Of a stretch of DNA of 41,701 nucleotides, positions 36,368-41,701 are shown in pieces. This DNA is from Opitutaceae bacterium (GTDB lineage Bacteria; Verrucomicrobiota; Verrucomicrobiia; Opitutales; Opitutaceae). Both the position numbers and the translations under genes were made by a program. Positions within the stretch are counted from its first letter, which is position 1; each line of letters begins with the position of its first letter. The notes below the pieces were generated by a model. That model ran no database searches. It was not told the DNA's origin and worked only from the letters and a program-made list of their open reading frames with translations. The stretch lies in the NCBI GenBank assembly GCA_028280955.1, contig JANQKU010000109.1, positions 1-41,701 of the forward strand, in the 5' to 3' direction.

Positions 36368-36444
36368 TAATTGTAAATAGTTAGGCAAAAATGGCACTTC
36401 TGACGATAAAAGCTGTCTTTTTACCTAAACTAAAAGTACAATTA
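36368..36444. repeat. Imperfect long inverted repeat in the gap before the thiamine operon
   Basis: Arms 36368-36391 and 36418-36444 are complementary apart from a few mismatches and small bulges (ends TAATTGTA and TACAATTA). It is AT-rich. It might be a small inverted-repeat element or a structured leader. No coding potential was seen. Confidence 0.45.
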
Positions 36445-36496
36445 CTCCGATTTTTATTTAGCTAAAATGTCTGATTTCCCTCGTCACTCTACAGCC

Positions 36497-36515
36497 AGCT
36501 TAAAAAGCTTTTTTT
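36497..36515 (+). terminator. Small hairpin with T run
   Basis: AGCTT-AAA-AAGCT followed by six Ts. The stem is only 5 bp, so it may be a weak terminator or attenuator upstream of the thiamine operon. The remaining ~150 bp up to 36662 hold a GAGGGGG stretch near 36638 and nothing else recognised. Confidence 0.4.
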
Positions 36516-36662
36516 CTGATTTCGTCCATCTGATAAAAAGCAAATTTCGTCCTAATTGGGAATCCTGTATAACACCTCCACATTGGGATTGTTGGTCTCG
36601 ATAGGTATCCGCCCGATTTTGCTCGATTACATCTTCTGAGGGGGCAATGCTTTCTCAGTGCT

Positions 36663-36896
36663 ATGTCATCTGAAGACGCATTCAACCAATATAAAGAAAC
36701 GGAAAAACTCGCCCTGAGAATCGCAAGTGATCTGCAGACATCGGGTGCTAAAACAGAGGACATCGAGATTGCCCTGATCACTGCAATCTTTGTTATGCAT
36801 AAGGGGAAATTGCTTCCCCATAGGATTGCCAATATAATCAAAGGCCACGCGGATACCCTTGTCTCTTATTTTCCCCAATCAGACATTCAAAATTAA
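36663..36896 (+). CDS. Small helical protein of unknown function, first in the thiamine operon
   Basis: 77 residues, soluble, probably all helical, with no signal peptide and no motif I recognise. It starts at ATG 36663 and ends 6 bp before thiN, so co-transcription is likely. GAGGGGG at about 36638 is 18 bases from this ATG and better spaced for an out-of-frame ATG at 36647, which opens only an 8-codon frame overlapping this start. The base use at third positions looks coding. The link to thiamine is by position only. Confidence 0.6.
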   Translation: MSSEDAFNQYKETEKLALRIASDLQTSGAKTEDIEIALITAIFVMHKGKLLPHRIANIIKGHADTLVSYFPQSDIQN

Positions 36897-36902
36897 TCTC
36901 TG

Positions 36903-37544
36903 ATGCCTCCTTCAGGACAAAAAAATATCCTCATTATTTTGGGTGGCTCTTCACCTTCTGATTCATTGTTAAAGACAACCCTGAAAGAAGCAGACTTCGT
37001 CATTGCGGCAGATGGCGGGATTAAACCCCTTTGGGACATTGGGCAATGGCCACATATTTTAACCGGAGATTTTGATTCGATCACCTTACCGGATGCCTCA
37101 CCTTCAAACTGCCGCATCATTCATGCGCCAGAACAGAATGCCTCCGATTTCGAGAAAGCAATCCGCTATCTTCCTACTACTTCCGAAATCAAGCAATTGA
37201 CAATCCTCGGTGGGATCGGTTTACGCAGTGACCACTTTCTGACAAATCTTCTCATCAGCGCAAATCTACCGGAAGAAATGCCTTTGAATTTCCGCTCAGA
37301 TACGGAAGACATCTACCGCATCACTCCTAAATATACCGTTACCCTAAGCATCCCTCTTCAAACCATTGTTAGCTTAGTTCCTCTGACTCAATGCAAATCG
37401 GTTTACACAAACGGACTCAAATGGCCACTCACTGGAGTAAACATGGGCATCGGTCATCAATTGGGACAAAGCAATGTCGCAACAGATAATCCCGTAACTG
37501 TTTCGATCGAGGAAGGATGTCTTCTTCTCATCATCAACCGGTGA
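36903..37544 (+). CDS. thiN: Thiamine pyrophosphokinase
   Basis: A 213-residue enzyme that makes thiamine pyrophosphate from thiamine and ATP. Conserved motifs are Ala-Ala-Asp37-Gly-Gly, Thr-Gly-Asp56-Phe-Asp58-Ser-Ile, Ser-Asp82-Phe-Glu-Lys-Ala and Gly-Gly-Ile-Gly-Leu-Arg108-Ser-Asp110-His, the family's metal/ATP and catalytic set. The C-terminal half is the beta-barrel thiamine-binding domain. It overlaps no neighbour but is tightly packed with the small gene before it and the symporter 21 bp after it. Because the substrate is free thiamine, the locus is for salvage and not de novo synthesis. Confidence 0.92.
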   Translation: MPPSGQKNILIILGGSSPSDSLLKTTLKEADFVIAADGGIKPLWDIGQWPHILTGDFDSITLPDASPSNCRIIHAPEQNASDFEKAIRYLPTTSEIKQLTILGGIGLRSDHFLTNLLISANLPEEMPLNFRSDTEDIYRITPKYTVTLSIPLQTIVSLVPLTQCKSVYTNGLKWPLTGVNMGIGHQLGQSNVATDNPVTVSIEEGCLLLIINR

Positions 37545-37565
37545 TGAGGAAAACAGCGAAATAGA

Positions 37566-38969
37566 GTGAAGCTCTCCCTCATAGATCTTTCCATCATCCT
37601 GATATATTTCGGATCAGTGCTCCTCGTCGGTCTGTATCGAAAAAAAGTCACAGACACCACCGATTACCTTTTGATGGGGAGACGCCTTACCCTTCCCGCG
37701 TTCATAATGACACTCGTTTCCACCTGGTATGGAGCCATTTTTGCTGTCAGCGAATTCACTTATTCTTATGGCTTCTCCAATTGGGTCATTATGGCTATGC
37801 CCTATTATGTTTTTGGGCTCATCTTTGCCCTCTTCTTCGCCAGGAAAGCCCGCCAAACAAAAGCTTTTTCTATTCCGGATTTGCTAAGGCGTGATTACGG
37901 GCAATCGGCTGAAAGTGTCTCTGCCTGTATTGTATTACTTCTGACAACTCCCGCCCCATATGTCCTCAGTATGGGCATCTTTCTTCAATACCTTTTGGGG
38001 GTTCCTCTTCCTCTGGCCATTATAGGGAGTGCCCTCTTCTGCTTTCTTTATGTTCTCAAAGGAGGTTTCTCCTCTGTCGTCAGGACAGATATTTTGCAGA
38101 GCCTTCTCATGTTCAGTGGCTTCATTTTATTACTCGCGGGAGCTTGGATACAGTTTGGATCCCCCATTGAAACATTTCAAGTGCTTCAAAACAAAAGCCC
38201 CTCCCATCTTTCCCTGACCGGCGGAAATTCCCTTTCCTATATCTTTGTTTGGTTCTTCATCGCCAGTTGGACTCTCATTGATCCAGGGTTTCATCAACGA
38301 ATCTATGCTGCCAAATCAGCCAAAAGTGCTCAAAAAGGTATCCTTATTTCGATTGGATTCTGGGCTCTCTTTGACGCTATGACAACCCTCTCCGGACTCT
38401 ATGCCTATGCCTGGCTCAATCAACTGGATAATCCCGCAAATGCCTTTCTGGAGCTCGGACAAATCGTAATGCCAATCGGGCTTTACGGTATCTTCATCAC
38501 CGGGCTTTTGGCTGTCATTATGTCTACTCTGGACAGTACTGCCTTTATCTCTGGAGCCACTCTTGGAAGAGATCTCCTTCCAAGAGTAATCCGCAGTGCA
38601 AAAGAACAAATACCATTCTATACACGCATTGGAACACTCATTGCTCTTCTAGGTGCCTGCGTCCTCGCCATTCTCATCCCCAGCGTCATCGATCTCTTTT
38701 ATACCATTGGATCGATCGCCGTCCCGGCACTTCTCTTGCCCGTCCTCAGCAGCCTCTCACAGAAATTTGTTGTCCCACAAAAAGTGGCTGTCACAAATAT
38801 GATTCTGGCGCCCACCACAGCTGTTCTGTGGATAGTGCTACCCAAAACAGACTGGCCCGAAACACTTAAAATACTCGAACCTTTTTATCCTGGGATGGCC
38901 GTCAGCCTCACCCTATGGTTGGCAGCCACCCTGCTGATGAAAAACAAGCAATCAAAAATCAAGCTCTAG
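37566..38969 (+). CDS. Sodium:solute symporter (SSS) family, candidate thiamine transporter
   Basis: A 467-residue inner-membrane symporter of the SSS/PanF superfamily with about 13 helices; no signal peptide. The start is GTG 37566. Family features include Thr-Asp-Tyr-Leu-Leu-Met-Gly-Arg-Arg-Leu (residues ~32-41), Leu-Lys-Gly-Gly-Phe-Ser-Ser-Val-Val-Arg-Thr-Asp, and Ser-Thr-Leu-Asp-Ser-Thr-Ala in the sodium-site helix. It lies 21 bp after thiN, which strongly suggests thiamine or a precursor as substrate. An SSS-family thiamine transporter (ThiV) has been predicted from riboswitch context in other organisms. Its 3' end overlaps the TonB receptor gene by 18 bp on opposite strands. Confidence 0.88.
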   Translation: MKLSLIDLSIILIYFGSVLLVGLYRKKVTDTTDYLLMGRRLTLPAFIMTLVSTWYGAIFAVSEFTYSYGFSNWVIMAMPYYVFGLIFALFFARKARQTKAFSIPDLLRRDYGQSAESVSACIVLLLTTPAPYVLSMGIFLQYLLGVPLPLAIIGSALFCFLYVLKGGFSSVVRTDILQSLLMFSGFILLLAGAWIQFGSPIETFQVLQNKSPSHLSLTGGNSLSYIFVWFFIASWTLIDPGFHQRIYAAKSAKSAQKGILISIGFWALFDAMTTLSGLYAYAWLNQLDNPANAFLELGQIVMPIGLYGIFITGLLAVIMSTLDSTAFISGATLGRDLLPRVIRSAKEQIPFYTRIGTLIALLGACVLAILIPSVIDLFYTIGSIAVPALLLPVLSSLSQKFVVPQKVAVTNMILAPTTAVLWIVLPKTDWPETLKILEPFYPGMAVSLTLWLAATLLMKNKQSKIKL

Positions 38970-41114
38970 TGTGACCCCAATCTGTCGAGGATCACCCTGG
39001 TGGAGATAAAGCTTGTCTGGATAACTTGGCGGCTCCAAACCAAAATAGAATCCGCGCACATCATAGTCTTCATCCAACAAATTGCGCACCCATAAGGTAA
39101 TCGTCCATTGTTTAAACCGGTACCCAATACGTGAATTCACTAAAGTATAAGCTGTGGATTGCTGGTCGTGGCTATCCGAAAAATAAAAACTATCTGTTCC
39201 GTTTATTTCTCCACGGAAAAAGAAACCGGAAGGATCGATAAACTGAAATCCGGCCAGATAGGAATAGCTGGGAGCATGTGGCTGCTCTCTACCCTCCAAG
39301 GCATTTGTTCCACCAGCCGTTTCATAGGAGTCAAATTCAGTTTCTAACAATCCCAAATTTCCAAACAAAGAAAAACGGGAAGTGATATTCCAACTCGCCT
39401 CTGCTTCCACTCCGTAGTTAGTCCCCGTAGCCGCATTTGTGGTATAAAACTGGAAAGACGAAGGATTGGAAGGATCACTCTGGAAAGACGTGCTGATCTG
39501 CATATCTCTTCGCAACATGTAAAAAGCAGTAACATTCGTCGCCAAAGATCCTTCAAGAAAAGACCCTCGAATCCCACTCTCAAAATTCCAAAGTGTCTCG
39601 GCATCATAACCTCGGCGGTCTTCAGGCAATCCAGGATTCTGATTGAACCCACCCGCTTTAAACCCACGCGAAACACCCGCAAACATATTTACCTCATCAC
39701 TCAATCGATAGTCGATCAAGGCACGCCCCCCGATCATTGTTTCCGAAAGAGAAAAAACAACGCCCTGGTCATCCGAATAGTCCGTCTTCTGATTCTCAAC
39801 ACGCATGGAGACAGTTAATGAAGATTGCCTGTTTAAAGGAACCACCCGCTCTCCATAAGCCGCTAAGTTTCGAGCTTCATAATCACTCTGTAAAAAAGCA
39901 AAACCATTGTAATCATCTGACTCCTCCAGCTCCTTATAATAAATACCTGCTACCCAGGAAGCTTGTTTTTCTCCAGTACCCACATCTGTTGAAGAGATCA
40001 AACGAAACTCCTGGCTGAACGTCTGACGATAGCGTAACAGATTATCAAAAAAATCATAATCATACCCCTCCGCTACAGAATCCCAATAATAAGGAGCCCC
40101 GGCCCAGAAATCATTATTCCCCCAATCACCGTCATAACTGTGCTGTAGATCAATATCCACGTAGGAAGTAATCGAAAGAAACTCGAAATTCTCATTCCCC
40201 GTCCAATTGGACCGGATCGAACTGCCAAAAACCTCCTCGGAATCTTTCCCCGGATTATCCGAATACACCGTTAAGTCATTTAAAGGTGTCCAGGCATCAT
40301 ACCCATTATCCATATCACCGTGCAACAGCGTCAGGTCCACTTTCCAATCAACCTGTGGTTGCCAACGTAGCTTACCTCGCAAAAGGAATTCATTCTTCCC
40401 ATTCGTGTCATCCCGATTCAAATACACGTTATCCCGAAACCCATCACTCTCATGCTTCATCGCAGACAATCGCCAAGTCAATTTTTCCGGATCCTCCTCT
40501 AATAGAGGACCTGTTGCTGAAAGCTCAAACAGTCGCCTATCATCGTTTCCGGCTCCTAATCGAAGCTTTCCGGAAAAAACACTCTCCGGCTCATGCGAAC
40601 GCACATTCACCAGACCTGCCAACGAACTCGAGCCGTAAACACTGGCGTGCGGCCCTCGAAAAACCTCTACCTGTCGAGTATCCATCATGGAAGCAATCAT
40701 ACCCATCCCACTGAAATCCATGTCATCCACAATGAATCCCACGGAAGAATTTGGAGGGCCTTCTCCAGCATATTGGCTCCGCTCCCCAATTCCACGAATC
40801 TGTAAATACCGAGGCCGTGAAGAACCGCCCGCCCATGTTAGATTCGGAATCATCTGCAAAGCATCCTGAAAATGAGATACCCCGGAATCTTCCAAAGCCA
40901 TTTCATCCAACACGACAATACTCGAAGTAGTCTCAATCAACTCCACCTCGCGTAAATTACCCGTCACCACAAAAGGGGCTAAGGTAATGACCTCTTCTCC
41001 ATCTTTTTTAGCTCTTTCATCATCCGCAAAAGCGACTCCGCAAAAGCAGCACAAGAGCCATCCTCTGATGAACAGAAATCCAAGTTTTTTGAGAGAACAA
41101 TAAGACGTTTTCAT
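38952..41114 (-). CDS. TonB-dependent receptor, TPP-riboswitch controlled (thiamine uptake)
   Basis: A 720-residue outer-membrane receptor. A signal peptide is at residues 1-~31. The plug domain (~45-170) has Phe-Val-Val-Thr-Gly, then Asp-Ala-Leu-Gln-Met-Ile-Pro-Asn and Val-Glu-Val-Phe-Arg-Gly-Pro. A beta barrel follows and ends in Leu-Glu-Leu-Asp-Phe with the terminal aromatic needed for Bam assembly. The TPP riboswitch in the leader (41191-41277) shows that it is shut off when TPP is plentiful, so thiamine or a thiamine ester is the likely ligand. ATG 41114 lies 76 nt after the aptamer. Confidence 0.93.
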   Translation of the reverse strand: MKTSYCSLKKLGFLFIRGWLLCCFCGVAFADDERAKKDGEEVITLAPFVVTGNLREVELIETTSSIVVLDEMALEDSGVSHFQDALQMIPNLTWAGGSSRPRYLQIRGIGERSQYAGEGPPNSSVGFIVDDMDFSGMGMIASMMDTRQVEVFRGPHASVYGSSSLAGLVNVRSHEPESVFSGKLRLGAGNDDRRLFELSATGPLLEEDPEKLTWRLSAMKHESDGFRDNVYLNRDDTNGKNEFLLRGKLRWQPQVDWKVDLTLLHGDMDNGYDAWTPLNDLTVYSDNPGKDSEEVFGSSIRSNWTGNENFEFLSITSYVDIDLQHSYDGDWGNNDFWAGAPYYWDSVAEGYDYDFFDNLLRYRQTFSQEFRLISSTDVGTGEKQASWVAGIYYKELEESDDYNGFAFLQSDYEARNLAAYGERVVPLNRQSSLTVSMRVENQKTDYSDDQGVVFSLSETMIGGRALIDYRLSDEVNMFAGVSRGFKAGGFNQNPGLPEDRRGYDAETLWNFESGIRGSFLEGSLATNVTAFYMLRRDMQISTSFQSDPSNPSSFQFYTTNAATGTNYGVEAEASWNITSRFSLFGNLGLLETEFDSYETAGGTNALEGREQPHAPSYSYLAGFQFIDPSGFFFRGEINGTDSFYFSDSHDQQSTAYTLVNSRIGYRFKQWTITLWVRNLLDEDYDVRGFYFGLEPPSYPDKLYLHQGDPRQIGVTLELDF

Positions 41115-41190
41115 TTTCAGGTATCATGTAAGTATGAGACCCGAATCTTACTAGCTGAGACTGAAATATGAGAAATTCTCAAATGCTTTT

Positions 41191-41277
41191 CTTCCTCCGC
41201 CGGCATGACCCGGATCAGGTTCCAAGGGTATTCGACTCGAACGCAGTCTGTTCTCAGCCTCTCGCGAGAGACTCCCC
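41191..41277 (-). promoter_or_regulatory. TPP riboswitch (THI element)
   Basis: On the minus strand the leader reads GGGGAG, GGCTGAGA, then ACCC, GAACCTGATCCGGGT and ATGCCGGCGGAGGA, in the conserved order and spacing of the thi-box, with the helix P1 ends GGGG/near-complement. It is 76 nt upstream of the TonB receptor start. A short dyad (TGAGAA-TTTCTCA, ~41169-41182) just after it may be part of the expression platform. TPP binding would reduce receptor expression; whether by termination or by start-site masking is not clear. Confidence 0.95.
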
Positions 41278-41293
41278 ATAAGCAGGAAACAAT

Positions 41294-41323
41294 AATATAC
41301 ACCTGCCTCTGCTCAAAAAGCAA
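41294..41323 (-). promoter_or_regulatory. Likely sigma-70-type promoter of the receptor gene
   Basis: On the minus strand TTGCTT (41323-41318), an 18-base spacer and TATATT (41299-41294) would start transcription about 10 bases before the riboswitch aptamer. Six Ts at 41340-41335 just upstream may mark the terminator of the preceding gene. Confidence 0.5.
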
Positions 41324-41388
41324 CTTCAGATTTTAAAAAACTTCTCTCTGCCTTTCCCGACAGAAGGACATAACATAAGGACTGACCC

Positions 41389-41701
41389 TCATGAATCCTG
41401 TACAACAGGCCGTAACTCAACATTTAGGGATGTCCATCCTTCACCCATTACTTCAACCTTTGGTAGCACAAGCGTCTCATAACCCACTCGGGAAATGACT
41501 ATTTTGTATTCTCCTGGGTTGAGCAATCGCCAGCTCCGCCCAAAAACAGCATCACTGCGACGGCGATCGACCATTTCGTTTTCGATCTTAGGGAGCCAAA
41601 CCACTGCTTCCAATGGGTCTCCCGTTTCGGCATCAAACACCTTCACCGCCAATCCAGGGCCTGCGGCATGATCAAGCAAAGCATAAGCGCCCGGAAGATT
41701 A
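41389..41701 (-). CDS. C-terminal part of a protein with a carboxypeptidase-regulatory-like domain (5' end outside window)
   Basis: The minus frame is open to the window end, giving the last ~103 residues. Asp-His-Ala-Ala-Gly-Pro-Gly-Leu, Phe-Asp-Ala-Glu-Thr-Gly-Asp-Pro-Leu-Glu-Ala, then Gly-Arg-Ser-Trp-Arg-Leu-Leu-Asn-Pro-Gly-Glu-Tyr and Val-Gly-Tyr-Glu-Thr match the beta-sandwich that follows the catalytic domain of M14 zinc carboxypeptidases. The peptidase domain itself would lie outside the window, so the assignment is likely but not shown. It is upstream of the riboswitch-controlled receptor on the same strand. Confidence 0.65.
   Translation of the reverse strand, partial: NLPGAYALLDHAAGPGLAVKVFDAETGDPLEAVVWLPKIENEMVDRRRSDAVFGRSWRLLNPGEYKIVISRVGYETLVLPKVEVMGEGWTSLNVELRPVVQDS

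Noticed and set aside
36500-36841. 113-codon minus-strand frame
   Set aside because: It is mostly antisense to the small first gene of the thiamine operon and has no family features.
41117-41323. 68-codon minus-strand frame upstream of the TonB receptor
   Set aside because: It lies across the TPP riboswitch aptamer and the protein has no recognisable feature; the RNA explains the conservation.

Overview
The window looks like a chromosomal segment of a Gram-negative heterotrophic bacterium. It encodes an LptG-type lipopolysaccharide permease and a TonB-dependent receptor, so there is an outer membrane. It also carries formylglycine sulfatases, GH28-, GH42- and GH172-like proteins and phytanoyl-CoA-type dioxygenases. 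That mix is typical of marine or host-associated Verrucomicrobiota (Opitutales/Puniceicoccales type). The phylum is an inference from gene content; no rRNA or marker gene here settles it. No tRNA, rRNA, CRISPR array, integrase or recognisable transposase was seen.

Left part (1-19300), accessory glycan and sulfate-ester catabolism. After a partial gene and a metallo-beta-lactamase-fold hydrolase come divergent GH42-like and GH28-like genes and a GH172 (DUF2961) gene. An AT-rich insert follows, with two FkbM-type methyltransferases. It is bordered on one side by the decayed 3' end of a dioxygenase gene and on the other by the intact homologue in the same orientation. A minus-strand operon then runs phosphoesterase - sulfatase - DapA-like aldolase - SDR - PhyH dioxygenase. 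It diverges from a plus-strand operon of sulfatase - SDR - RibD/DHFR-like reductase. A second copy of the phosphoesterase follows, behind an EF-hand protein gene. None of the sulfatases or glycosidases shows a signal peptide, so the substrate is probably imported before it is desulfated and cleaved.

Middle part (19500-36300), mostly core functions: a secreted M61 peptidase; a biotin-dependent carboxyltransferase subunit next to a cobalamin adenosyltransferase; gamma-carbonic anhydrase; GTP-type PEP carboxykinase; a GreA/GreB-like factor; a second-type EF-G; LptG; an alanine/glycine:cation symporter; RNase PH; and succinyl-CoA synthetase (sucCD). Carboxyltransferase, adenosyltransferase, PEPCK and SucCD together suggest C3/C4 interconversion through methylmalonyl-CoA. 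Two clear gene remnants lie here: the C-terminus of a cation-diffusion facilitator and the C-terminus of a sialidase-like protein.

Right part (36600-41300), a thiamine salvage locus. A small unknown protein, thiamine pyrophosphokinase and a sodium:solute symporter form a plus-strand operon. It converges, with overlapping 3' ends, on a TonB-dependent receptor gene that has a near-consensus TPP riboswitch in its leader. Together they could move thiamine across both membranes and trap it as TPP. The window ends in the C-terminal part of a protein with a carboxypeptidase-regulatory-like domain.
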